Assembly: GCA_021736745.1 (NCBI GenBank) | Contig: JAIPFG010000146.1 | Span: 1-7,670 of the forward strand | From: Pseudomonadales bacterium | Lineage (GTDB): Bacteria > Pseudomonadota > Gammaproteobacteria > Pseudomonadales > IMCC2047 | Direction of reading: 5' to 3' | Length of the DNA: 7,670 nt | Shown: one piece after another, positions 1 to 6,808 of the stretch | Numbering within the stretch: position 1 is the first letter of the stretch | How the letters are laid out: the number at the start of each line of letters is the position of its first letter | The notes under the pieces: generated by a model | The model's database searches: none | What the model saw: the letters and a program-made list of their open reading frames with translations, nothing else | What the model was told of the DNA's origin: nothing | Program-made: the position numbers and the translations under genes

Positions 1-111
1 GGGCGTAATCGGATAACCCGCATAAAACCGGCAACCGGCAGCGATAGCGCCCATCGCGCAGGCATGGTTGCCTTCTAAATTTACCAGACGGGGTTCGGAT
101 AAATTGGACAT
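1..111 (-). CDS. 2-oxoacid:acceptor oxidoreductase alpha subunit, N-terminal part (KorA/VorB-like), runs off the window
   Basis: Only the first 37 codons are present, and the frame is open to base 1. The peptide starts MSNLSEPRLVNLEGNHA and contains AAGCRFYAGYPITP, the signature of the pyrimidine-binding (domain I) start of 2-oxoglutarate / branched-chain 2-oxoacid:ferredoxin oxidoreductase alpha subunits. These enzymes decarboxylate a 2-oxoacid to its acyl-CoA using thiamine diphosphate, together with a beta subunit and a gamma subunit. The signature lies within 15 residues of the start, so no gamma domain is fused to the N-terminus as it is in some KorA proteins. The ATG at 111 follows the iorB stop by 17 bp, with a GGTGG ribosome-binding site 5 nt upstream, so it is the third gene of the operon. 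A beta subunit gene is expected next but is outside the window. Met20 stands where I recall many relatives having Glu. The substrate cannot be told from this fragment. Confidence 0.86.
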   Translation of the reverse strand, partial: MSNLSEPRLVNLEGNHACAMGAIAAGCRFYAGYPITP

Positions 112-128
112 GGATACCACCGCAATAA

Positions 129-1061
129 TTAGTTTTTATAGTTAAGCGAAATCGCAAAGTCCGGACATAGACGTTCACAAATTCGACAAAGGGTGCAAAG
201 TTCCGGCTTGGTCAACTCTGCAATTCTATTTTCATTAAGGCTCAGGCAACGTTCCGGGCAAAATTTGACGCAGATATCACAGCTCTTACACCAGGCCTCT
301 GTAATTACCGGCAGTACAAATTGTACTTCATGAGGGATGGGTACCAATCCACCAGGCTTGACAGCAATGCCTTTACCGCCTTTCAAAACAGCCGGGTCAT
401 AGCGTTCAACCCAGTCACGACCTTGGCTGAAAGCCTGCATATTGATATCCACTGTTTTCGGTGGAACAAATTGCGAAATAACTTCGCACCAGTCATCAGC
501 TGGAAAATCCAGTGCCGTAGACAGCATCCCAAGCAATAGCGTATTGGCCGCTTTAGCATTGCCCAACTCTGCCGCCATAAAACCGGCATCGGCGGCAAAA
601 CAATTGCTAATTAATTCAGAAATCTCTGCTACTGACTCTTTTGCGTAGCCGCTCACTGCGCCATGTTTTCGATCACGGCAGGCAAAAGGTGGAACAATTT
701 GCTGTGTGTCAGCAATAAATATTCCGGTTTCCGGTTTCAGATAGGGCAGCCAGCGCAGGCCTTCGGCCCACTCTAAAGCAACCAGCACATCAGCTTGTCC
801 CATTGGAATCGTTGGGGAATACACCTGTTCGCCGAAACGCACATGACTGAATACGGAACCGCCACGTTTCGCCATCCCGTGCACTTCACTTTGCTTGACC
901 TGAAAGCCCTGCTGCTGACAAAGTGCCGCCAATACTTTGGAGACCATGATCACCCCCTGGCCGCCCACGCCAACCACTAAAACGTTAACGGGTGTTTTCA
1001 CCGACTGAGGGTTAACCATCGCCTGAGCTGACTCCAGATTCATTTGGGTTGAATCATTCAT
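129..1061 (-). CDS. iorB: Indolepyruvate oxidoreductase beta (gamma-type) subunit with fused C-terminal 2x[4Fe-4S] ferredoxin domain
   Basis: The product is 310 residues. Residues about 26-235 form the gamma-type domain of 2-oxoacid:acceptor oxidoreductases: VNVLVVGVGGQGV at 25-37, KQSEVHGMAKRGGSV at 56-70 and LGNAKAANTLLLG at 166-178. This is the subunit that pairs with IorA in oxidative decarboxylation of aryl pyruvates. Residues about 250-310 add a bacterial-type ferredoxin domain with two complete Cx2Cx2CxxxCP sets (Cys 258, 261, 264, 268 and Cys 289, 292, 295, 299). Stand-alone IorB is usually near 200 residues, so this is a gamma plus delta-like fusion. The start is the ATG at 1061, whose ATGA overlaps the iorA TGA stop; this implies translational coupling, with a GCAGG site about 9 nt upstream. 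An upstream in-frame ATG at 1127 would add 22 residues that only re-read the iorA C-terminus in another frame, so I reject it. The protein is cytoplasmic. Confidence 0.88.
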   Translation of the reverse strand: MNDSTQMNLESAQAMVNPQSVKTPVNVLVVGVGGQGVIMVSKVLAALCQQQGFQVKQSEVHGMAKRGGSVFSHVRFGEQVYSPTIPMGQADVLVALEWAEGLRWLPYLKPETGIFIADTQQIVPPFACRDRKHGAVSGYAKESVAEISELISNCFAADAGFMAAELGNAKAANTLLLGMLSTALDFPADDWCEVISQFVPPKTVDINMQAFSQGRDWVERYDPAVLKGGKGIAVKPGGLVPIPHEVQFVLPVITEAWCKSCDICVKFCPERCLSLNENRIAELTKPELCTLCRICERLCPDFAISLNYKN

Positions 1062-2908
1062 TGCAACAAACCTGCATCGACTGGCTGAATACAGTTGGTA
1101 GAACCAACCTGGGCACACAGACTGCAACCAATGCAGGCTGCCTCATCAATTTTTACTTTGTGATGGCCTTCATAGAGTTCGTCACTCCAGGAAATTGCCG
1201 GACAACCTAAATTCATACATGCCTGGCATCCTGTGCAGCTCTCTGCTTTAACCTGAAACGCCGGACCTTTGAGCTTCACTGGGTCCAATACACAAGGGCG
1301 ATCCAAAATAAGAACAGCCACTCCCTTATATAAGGTTGCCTCACGCAAGGACTGATAAACGCTTCCCATGTTGTAGGAATCGATTTTTTTAATCCACTGA
1401 ACCCCGATAGCCTTAATCAACGCCTCATAATCGATCTTATGTGTTTCTTGACCACGTAAATTACGTCCGGTCCCAGGATGATCCTGCCCCCCCGTCATAG
1501 CAGTAATATGGTTATCCAGCAATACAACAGTAATATTTGCGTTGTTGTAAACCGCATTAATTAAGGGAGGAATTCCCGCGTGCAAGAAAGTGGAATCGCC
1601 GATAGTGGCGACGACAGGGCGTGTTTCTGTTCCCGCCAACGCTATCCCGGTTGCATTCGCGATACTTGACCCCATTGCCACAGAAGTGTCAATTGCCTTT
1701 AATGGCTCCACAGCCGCCAGGGTGTAACAACCAATATCCCCCGATACCCGGGAATTGAGCGCGCGCAACGCCATATAGGCCGTTGTATGCGGGCAACCCG
1801 CACACAACAAAGGTGGGCGCGCCATCGGCTCAATATCAATTAACTCAAATTTTGGTGTGGGTGGCAATAAACCCGCCGCTTCAAAACCATCACGTACTAC
1901 TTCAGTTGAGAACTCCCCTTCGCGTGGAAATAACGACTTACCTTCCACGCGATGCCCCATGACCTTCAACTGGTTTTCAATAACGGGTTCAAGCTCTTCT
2001 ACTACAATGATGCGTTTTACGGAGGAACAAAATTCACGTATTTTTGCTTCAGGCAATGGGTAGGAAACACCTAACTTTAAAACACTGGCTTCGGGAAAGA
2101 CTTCTTTCACATAGGTATAAGCGGTGCTTAAGGTAATAATACCCACCTCATCACTGCCCGGCTCCCATCTTATTAGATCAGAATTCTCAAAATATTCCTG
2201 CAACAGCCTTTCCCGCTCCATCAAAGCCCGATGTCGTAATCGCGCATGGCCGGGAATCATCACATTTTTTTTCGGTTCTTCTAGAAAACCTTTACCTCTA
2301 ACCTCCACCCTCTCCCCGGTTTTTACCAAGCTGCGCGTATGTGATAACCGCGTAGTGCTTCTCACTATCACTGGGGTATCAAATTGCTCACTCAAGTCGA
2401 AGGCCAACTTGGTAAAGTCAAGCGCTTCCTGAGCATCTGTTGGCTCTAACACAGGGGTCATGGCCAATTGACCGAAAATTCGTGTGTCCTGCTCATTTTG
2501 TGAGCTGTGGATACCCGGGTCGTCACAAACGACCAGCACCAATGCACCATTAACACCGATGTAGGTTTGCGACATCAGTGAATCCGACGCCACATTCAAC
2601 CCCACATGCTTCATGGACGTTAAAGAGCGTACACCGGCGAAAGAACCGCCAATCGCAACATCCAAGGCAACTTTCTCATTGGTGGACCACTCGGCATGCA
2701 AGTCCGCTGCTGGGTACTTAGCCAGATTTTCCATGATTTCGGTGCTTGGCGTGCCCGGGTAGGCTGCCGCAACTTTAACACCCGCTTCCCAGGCACCACG
2801 CGCGATCGCCTCGTTACCCATCATCGGACGTAAGGGTTGTTGCTTAGCTTGACCAGAAGCCTTCGCAGTTTGACTTAGGGGTTTATTCAACTCAGCTAAC
2901 TGTGACAT
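1058..2908 (-). CDS. iorA: Indolepyruvate:ferredoxin oxidoreductase alpha subunit (TPP enzyme)
   Basis: The product is 616 residues, the usual size for IorA. It converts aryl pyruvates (indolepyruvate, phenylpyruvate and similar, from aromatic amino-acid transamination) plus CoA to aryl-acetyl-CoA and CO2, reducing ferredoxin. Visible parts in order: domain I start GNEAIARGAW and AYPGTPSTEI (31-58); a middle transketolase-C-like region with VVEELEPVIE (302-311); LLCAGCPHTTAYMAL (367-381) and GDIGCYTLA (390-398); the IorA form of the TPP motif, GDSTF (437-441) to NN (455-456), then TAMTGGQDHPG (469-479). The C-terminus has eight cysteines for two [4Fe-4S] clusters: 558, 561, 564, 569 and 592, 595, 598, 606. 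The last set is Cx2Cx2Cx7C with no following proline. Residues 1-28 are a leader before the conserved start. The ATG at 2908 has only a weak GAAG upstream. It is first in the operon with iorB and the korA-like gene. The electron acceptor and exact substrate are inferred from the family. Confidence 0.93.
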   Translation of the reverse strand: MSQLAELNKPLSQTAKASGQAKQQPLRPMMGNEAIARGAWEAGVKVAAAYPGTPSTEIMENLAKYPAADLHAEWSTNEKVALDVAIGGSFAGVRSLTSMKHVGLNVASDSLMSQTYIGVNGALVLVVCDDPGIHSSQNEQDTRIFGQLAMTPVLEPTDAQEALDFTKLAFDLSEQFDTPVIVRSTTRLSHTRSLVKTGERVEVRGKGFLEEPKKNVMIPGHARLRHRALMERERLLQEYFENSDLIRWEPGSDEVGIITLSTAYTYVKEVFPEASVLKLGVSYPLPEAKIREFCSSVKRIIVVEELEPVIENQLKVMGHRVEGKSLFPREGEFSTEVVRDGFEAAGLLPPTPKFELIDIEPMARPPLLCAGCPHTTAYMALRALNSRVSGDIGCYTLAAVEPLKAIDTSVAMGSSIANATGIALAGTETRPVVATIGDSTFLHAGIPPLINAVYNNANITVVLLDNHITAMTGGQDHPGTGRNLRGQETHKIDYEALIKAIGVQWIKKIDSYNMGSVYQSLREATLYKGVAVLILDRPCVLDPVKLKGPAFQVKAESCTGCQACMNLGCPAISWSDELYEGHHKVKIDEAACIGCSLCAQVGSTNCIQPVDAGLLQ

Positions 2909-2963
2909 AAAACCAACTTCATTTTATTGTTGTTCATCGCATCAGGCATGCCGGGCAAACCTG

Positions 2964-2990
2964 TATCCAGACCTCACAAAAGGTCCGATA
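2964..2990. promoter_or_regulatory. Imperfect dyad upstream of iorA (possible operator or leader hairpin)
   Basis: TATC and GACCT on the left (2964-2967, 2970-2974) mirror AGGTC and GATA on the right (2981-2985, 2987-2990), around a 6-nt centre CACAAA. The two arms are separated internally by CA on one side and C on the other. The centre is about 70 bp upstream of the iorA start, a plausible place for a repressor or activator site, or a leader RNA stem. No regulator is identified; this rests on sequence symmetry alone. Confidence 0.27.
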
Positions 2991-3079
2991 TGGTACAAAA
3001 TTCAAAAAGAAAAGATCATGACTTGTATCATGAATATTTGGCTCTTTAGAAGGGGCCGCCATTTGGCGCTAGCAAGATC

Positions 3080-3094
3080 AAAAGCCCGGAGGCT
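3080..3094 (-). terminator. Weak intrinsic-terminator-like stem after the YhbP-like gene
   Basis: Read on the minus strand, AGCC-TCCG-GGCT is followed by TTTT. The stem is only 4 bp, although GC-rich, and lies about 70 bp past the stop codon of the YhbP-like gene. It could end that transcript before the ior operon, but the stem is short for an efficient Rho-independent terminator. Confidence 0.22.
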
Positions 3095-3164
3095 CTGAAG
3101 AATTCATTGATGCTGGTAGAAACTTGAAGGGATGATCCAAGCTTTCTTAGAAAATTTGGTTTGA

Positions 3165-3629
3165 TTATCGAATGATCGCTAACTCTTCACGATGGCCAAA
3201 GCCCTTAGCATTATCAATAAAGTAAAGCCGTTGTGGTGTGAGCTTGTACCAAGATACCTTGGTCATTGCCTTACTGATTTCCGATGGTGTCTTTAGTGCT
3301 GTTTGTATCACAGGGAATTTTTTTGCATATCGAGCCATTGCTCTGGCTTTTTCTAACCCATCGATCAAAACGACCTCACCCTCCATTTGCACGCCTTTAA
3401 TCTCCTGCCAATTATCATAGTCCAGTTGAATCGTGGCAGCGACGCTCGGACAATCGGCCATATTTCTCCCATGCCGAGTGGAGGGCGCTGACAAAAAGTA
3501 AAAGTCAAAGCCATCGTTGGCAAAAAAAACGGCTGCTGCCCAGACGCCCTCCATTCCGGTTGTCGCCAGGGTCATCACATGTTTATCCTGGATATAGGCC
3601 AAGACGGTTTCAGTTAAAGAACGAGTCAT
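3165..3629 (-). CDS. YhbP-like (UPF0306) FMN-binding split-barrel protein
   Basis: The product is 154 residues, close to E. coli YhbP in length. It belongs to the pyridoxamine-5'-phosphate oxidase-like split-barrel group, small cytoplasmic proteins that bind FMN or related flavins as dimers; the reaction of YhbP itself is not established. Features that recall YhbP are the N-terminal helix then KHVMTLAT (16-23), STRHGRNM (50-57), IKGVQMEGEV (77-86), YAKKFPVI (101-108) and the C-terminal LYFIDNAKGFGHREEL (135-150). No signal peptide or membrane segment is seen. The start at 3629 is supported by a strong GAAGGA site 6 nt upstream. It lies 90 bp downstream of comEC in the same direction and about 256 bp upstream of iorA, so it may be read through from comEC or have its own promoter. 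A general redox or flavin-binding role is as far as the sequence goes. Confidence 0.8.
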   Translation of the reverse strand: MTRSLTETVLAYIQDKHVMTLATTGMEGVWAAAVFFANDGFDFYFLSAPSTRHGRNMADCPSVAATIQLDYDNWQEIKGVQMEGEVVLIDGLEKARAMARYAKKFPVIQTALKTPSEISKAMTKVSWYKLTPQRLYFIDNAKGFGHREELAIIR

Positions 3630-3719
3630 TTTTATTCCTTCAACACCTTGTATGAATTAGTTTAACGGGCAAGGATAAACGGCCCACCCTTTGAAATCCA
3701 TGGCTATTCGCTCAGTCTT

Positions 3720-6008
3720 TTAATACCAATATCCTAGTTGTGTCGCACGATAACTTTCAACCTTTATCGGTTGGTTTTGGCTGGAAACCGACAATTTAAT
3801 GGTGCCGCTACTGACAGTATCCAGTATTTTAATATGACGTTGGCGGTAGCGTTCAACAATATCAGGTTTAGGATGACCAAACCGGTTTTTATATCCCATG
3901 GTAAAAGCGACCCAAGAGGGGGATACCTGCTGAATAAAGCGACGACTCGAGGAGGTGCGACTGCCGTGGTGGGGAGCCAACAAAAAATCAGCCTGTAATT
4001 GAGTATCAAATTGGTTGATTAACGATATTTCGGCCTCTCGCTCAATATCTCCGGTTAACAGAACTGAAAACTCACCATTATCAATTTTGAGTACGCAGGA
4101 ACGGTTGTTTTGACTATTCCAGTACTCCCGGCTTGCTTGCATTAGTTGAAAAGTAACGCCATCCCATTGCCAGCTTAAACCTGACTGGCACCCCATCGTA
4201 TTGATATCGAACGGCTTTGCTAATACCGAGCCGGAAACTATGTCACCGTAACCAATCCGGTTGGCCAGGTAGGGCAGAGATCCCGCATGATCGCTATCAC
4301 TATGACTAATAATGATGCGATCCAACCAGCGAATAGTCCGTTGTTGAAAATAGGGCAGTAGCACACTGGAGGCGGTATTAAAGTTATCGTCATAAGCCGG
4401 GCCGACATCATAAAGCAAGCGATGTTCATTGGTTTCCACCAAAACTGACAATCCCTGCCCCACATCAAACAGGCTGACGCTGTACTCACCGGGCTTGACG
4501 GACGGCTTGCCCACAAACAACGGCATAAAAAAGAACATTGCCAGCCAACGCCCCGGTAATCCGCGTGGTGCCAATAACAACAGCGCTCCGAAAACAGCCC
4601 ATAACACTGCCGAAAAATCAGGATGATATTGCAGTATTGCCAGCTCAGACCGTGCCAAAAAGTCCAGCATCACCATTAACCCGGCGACCAGTCTGTCCGC
4701 ACCCTGAAGCAACCAACCGGCAAACGATTCATTCACAAAGAGCAGCGATCCGCCCAATAAACACAAAGGCACTACCAACATACCCACAACAGGAATGGCA
4801 ATTAAATTAGCCATGGGTGAAACCAGAGAAAATTGATTAAAAAAGTAAAGTAATAAGGGGATAAAGCTCACAAAGACTAACCACTGAGGTCTTCCCCAGC
4901 GCCACCAAATCCCCTGATGAGAGGAATAGCCGGAAAAGCCCAGCAACAGAACACCCACTGCGCCGAAGGATAACCAAAAACCGACTGCGCGAGGTGCCAG
5001 CGGATCCAACAGTAATACCAAAAGCAGCGCAGTCAGAAAACAGGCTCCCATATTGACTTGGCGCTTTAAAATTTTCCCCAAGAGAAGCAACGCCAGCATT
5101 ATCAGCGCTCGTTGTGTGGGCAAGCCGAATCCGGCTAATGCGCTGTAACCAGCGCTCGCCCATAGGGCGCAGAATGCCGCCACCTGTTGCATGGCTATGG
5201 CCGGGGCACCCAAGGGCACCCATCGACCTATCCTCATAACCAACAAATAAGCACAGAGTGCAACGAGCCCGACATGTAACCCGCTGATCACAAATAAATG
5301 GTTAGTTCCAGTACGAGTAAAGGTATCCCATAATCTGTCATCAAGATCCGCCCTTTCCCCCATCAAGAGTGCTGTTAAGACGGCGCTGTAACGGTATTGA
5401 TGGGTAATCTGCTTTAACTTTCTGTAGAGCGAGAATCGAATTTGATCTAGCGGTCTTCGCGCTCCCGCCCCTTCTGTTTTATGGTTATCATTTCCTTCCC
5501 TTACATAACCAGTGGCACCGATACCCCTTTGAAATAACCAGGTTTCAAAATCAAAAGCCCCGGGGCTGGCAAATCCATGAGGGCGTTTTAAGCGCACCAC
5601 AAACTGCCAGGTTTCACCAGGCAACACCGGTTGTTCGGTTTGATACCAGTTAATTCGAATCCACTTGGGGGGCGGATATAAAGCCTCACCATTGGGTAAA
5701 CTCAGACTTTCTAACTTAAAATCAAAGCGCTGTTTACGCTCCGCGGTACGCGGTAACCCCACAATTTCGCCCGTTGCGTTAAGGTCAATATTTTCAAAAG
5801 CTTCGGGTAGCTGATGCTGCAGGCCCTGCCATCCGTAAATTAAACCCCAGAGAAGACCAAAACATAGTGCCGCAATAATTTTGAATGGTTTATACTTAGC
5901 GCAAACCAATCCCAGCAAGGCTAATGGCGATAACCAGAGAAGTGACGGTAATTCAGGAAAAAGACTGACAGCACCAACGCCCAACGAGCAAGCAATTATC
6001 CATCTCAT
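3720..6008 (-). CDS. comEC: ComEC/Rec2 family DNA internalization protein
   Basis: The product is 762 residues, normal for gram-negative ComEC. This inner-membrane protein carries single-stranded DNA into the cytoplasm during natural transformation. In order: two to three hydrophobic segments (residues 1-60); a soluble OB-fold region of the DUF4131 type (about 70-175) with LPGETWQFVVRLKRPHGF (129-146); the Competence membrane domain (about 205-500), opening with TGTNHLFVISGLHVGL (233-248) and followed by multiple membrane helices; and a C-terminal metallo-beta-lactamase-like domain (about 508-755) with LFDVGQGLSVLV (513-524), the metal-binding HSDSDH (569-574), GD (653-654) and APHHGS (678-683). 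All motifs look intact, so the gene is probably functional. The start at 6008 has AAGGAA 8 nt upstream. It is divergent from the DUF2062 gene, with only 42 bp between starts. Whether the organism is competent cannot be decided without pilus and other com genes, which lie elsewhere. Confidence 0.95.
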   Translation of the reverse strand: MRWIIACSLGVGAVSLFPELPSLLWLSPLALLGLVCAKYKPFKIIAALCFGLLWGLIYGWQGLQHQLPEAFENIDLNATGEIVGLPRTAERKQRFDFKLESLSLPNGEALYPPPKWIRINWYQTEQPVLPGETWQFVVRLKRPHGFASPGAFDFETWLFQRGIGATGYVREGNDNHKTEGAGARRPLDQIRFSLYRKLKQITHQYRYSAVLTALLMGERADLDDRLWDTFTRTGTNHLFVISGLHVGLVALCAYLLVMRIGRWVPLGAPAIAMQQVAAFCALWASAGYSALAGFGLPTQRALIMLALLLLGKILKRQVNMGACFLTALLLVLLLDPLAPRAVGFWLSFGAVGVLLLGFSGYSSHQGIWWRWGRPQWLVFVSFIPLLLYFFNQFSLVSPMANLIAIPVVGMLVVPLCLLGGSLLFVNESFAGWLLQGADRLVAGLMVMLDFLARSELAILQYHPDFSAVLWAVFGALLLLAPRGLPGRWLAMFFFMPLFVGKPSVKPGEYSVSLFDVGQGLSVLVETNEHRLLYDVGPAYDDNFNTASSVLLPYFQQRTIRWLDRIIISHSDSDHAGSLPYLANRIGYGDIVSGSVLAKPFDINTMGCQSGLSWQWDGVTFQLMQASREYWNSQNNRSCVLKIDNGEFSVLLTGDIEREAEISLINQFDTQLQADFLLAPHHGSRTSSSRRFIQQVSPSWVAFTMGYKNRFGHPKPDIVERYRQRHIKILDTVSSGTIKLSVSSQNQPIKVESYRATQLGYWY

Positions 6009-6050
6009 TATCAGAGTTCCTTCTCCAAATTGAGCACTGTATATTAAATT
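6009..6050. promoter_or_regulatory. Short divergent promoter region between comEC and the DUF2062 gene
   Basis: All upstream signals for both genes must fit in or overlap 42 bp. The comEC side carries its AAGGAA ribosome site at 6017-6022 (minus strand). On the plus strand TATATT at 6040-6045 resembles a -10 box, but it would start transcription at about the DUF2062 ATG, and the -35 position reads only TTCCTT. The plus-strand gene has no clear Shine-Dalgarno sequence, so its message may be leaderless. Promoters could also lie inside the two reading frames. Confidence 0.3.
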
Positions 6051-6602
6051 ATGCCACGTAAAGTATTTAAACGGTTTTTACCTGATCCTGCAAAAATAAA
6101 GGAAAATCGTTGGATTGCATTACTTGGCGATAAAATTCATAACTCGGAACTGTGGCATCTCACCAAACATTCCGTTGCTGGCGCTTTCTTTATTGGTATT
6201 TTTTGCGCTTTCTTACCCATCCCTTTTCAGTCATTGCTTGCTGCGTTTCTGGCGATTCTTTTTAAACGCAACCTAGCACTGTCGGCCGCCCTTGTTTTTA
6301 TTACCAACCCAATCACCATGCCACCCATTTTTTACTTTAACTACTGGGTCGGCAATCTATTTCTTAATTCCCCTGTGATCTACGAACAATTAGTCGTTCA
6401 TGATAATTGGAGCCGGTTATTAGCCAACTTCGATACCATCGGAAAACCACTCATTCTGGGTTCTATCATTTGTGGTTTAGTCTTTGGTTATTTAAGTTAT
6501 CTATCGATCCAGTTTTTTTGGATTTGGAAAGTCAAGAACCGATGGCGAGAACGAAAAAAACATCGAAAAAATAGAAATGCCCATGACAAATTGAACTCTT
6601 AA
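6051..6602 (+). CDS. DUF2062 inner-membrane protein
   Basis: The product is 183 residues, typical of the family. DUF2062 proteins are small integral membrane proteins of unknown function, often encoded beside comEC in gammaproteobacteria. The N-terminus (PRKVFKRFLPDP, then ELWHLTKHSVAGAF at 33-46) is characteristic of the family and supports the ATG at 6051. Hydrophobic stretches at about 40-70, 75-105 and 130-160 would span the membrane, with the conserved FCAFLPIPFQ at 51-60 and TNPITMPPIFY at 85-95. The last 25 residues are strongly basic (KNRWRERKKHRKNRNAHDK) and should face the cytoplasm by the positive-inside rule. No catalytic motif is visible, so no function is assigned. It is divergent from comEC and has no good ribosome-binding site, which hints at leaderless or weak translation. 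Confidence 0.88.
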   Translation: MPRKVFKRFLPDPAKIKENRWIALLGDKIHNSELWHLTKHSVAGAFFIGIFCAFLPIPFQSLLAAFLAILFKRNLALSAALVFITNPITMPPIFYFNYWVGNLFLNSPVIYEQLVVHDNWSRLLANFDTIGKPLILGSIICGLVFGYLSYLSIQFFWIWKVKNRWRERKKHRKNRNAHDKLNS

Positions 6603-6620
6603 GCCACCAGAGCTAATTTA

Positions 6621-6626
6621 TATAAT
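6621..6626 (+). promoter_or_regulatory. TATAAT -10-like box after the DUF2062 gene
   Basis: A perfect TATAAT lies 18 bp after the DUF2062 stop, inside an AT-rich stretch. The position 17 bp upstream reads CTTAAG, a poor -35 match, and the better TTGAAC at 6591-6596 is 24 bp away, too far for a standard sigma-70 promoter. If active, it would have driven the gene whose remains follow on the plus strand. Confidence 0.22.
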
Positions 6627-6667
6627 GTCCTATACATGAATACAAATTTCCATACTTTAATCCGCAA

Positions 6668-6761
6668 ATGCCTCTATACCTTAGAGGGGTAGAACCACGC
6701 ACCATTCGCCAATTTATAGCCATTGTTGAACATGGCGGCAGATGAAATAGACCTTATTCGC
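6668..6761 (+). pseudogene. Possible LysR-type regulator N-terminal remnant
   Basis: An ATG at 6668 opens 25 codons ending in TGA at 6743-6745. The peptide includes RTIRQFIAIVEHGG, which resembles the first helix of LysR-type regulators (commonly like LRTFVAVVEHGSF). The following bases, read in another frame from 6735, give AADEIDLIR, which resembles the next LysR element (AADELHLSQ). In LysR proteins these two pieces are separated by a few residues such as SFTR, so a small deletion with a frame change would fit. No downstream effector-binding domain is present: the sequence passes within about 50 bp into aldehyde dehydrogenase coding. The match is short and made by eye, so this is a suggestion only. 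A perfect 6-bp hairpin (6671-6687) overlaps its first codons. Confidence 0.3.
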
Positions 6762-6808
6762 GGTGCCAAGAAAGGAACTGTAGCTATCGGTGCCGGTCAC
6801 AGCTTTCT

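Larger units (their letters stand above)
2909..3164 (-). other. Non-coding leader of the ior operon
   Basis: These 256 bp separate the YhbP-like gene from iorA, both read leftward. I see no convincing protein-coding frame. The part near 3001-3050 is AT-rich and would suit a promoter, but I could not find a -35/-10 pair with good matches and spacing, so none is annotated. It contains the dyad at 2964-2990 (listed separately), an 8-bp palindrome GGCATGCC at 2945-2952, a TCATGA pair separated by 6 nt near 3017-3034, and a weak stem with a T-run at 3080-3094 that may end the upstream transcript. The size is large for a plain intergenic gap, so the ior operon probably has its own promoter here. 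Confidence 0.5.

Noticed and set aside
1061..1127. Longer start for iorB at 1127, adding 22 residues
   Set aside because: The added residues only re-read the cysteine-rich iorA C-terminus in another frame and match no IorB start; the ATGA overlap at 1061 with an upstream GCAGG is the better start.
2124..2432. A 102-codon plus-strand open frame inside iorA
   Set aside because: It is antisense to a conserved part of iorA, with no ribosome-binding site or domain of its own.
2896..2937. A 13-codon upstream reading frame (MNNNKMKLVLCHS) overlapping the iorA start
   Set aside because: It has no ribosome-binding site and no run of regulatory codons typical of a leader peptide; such short frames occur by chance.
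3660..3690. GGGC/GCCC stem between comEC and the YhbP-like gene as a terminator
   Set aside because: The stem is 4 bp with an 11-nt loop and no T-run after it.
4837..5223. A 128-codon open frame on the minus strand inside comEC
   Set aside because: It lies entirely within the conserved comEC membrane domain in another frame and shows no recognisable domain.
6671..6687. Perfect 6-bp hairpin CCTCTA-TACCT-TAGAGG as a terminator for the DUF2062 gene
   Set aside because: No T-run follows on either strand and the stem is short, so it does not qualify as an intrinsic terminator.
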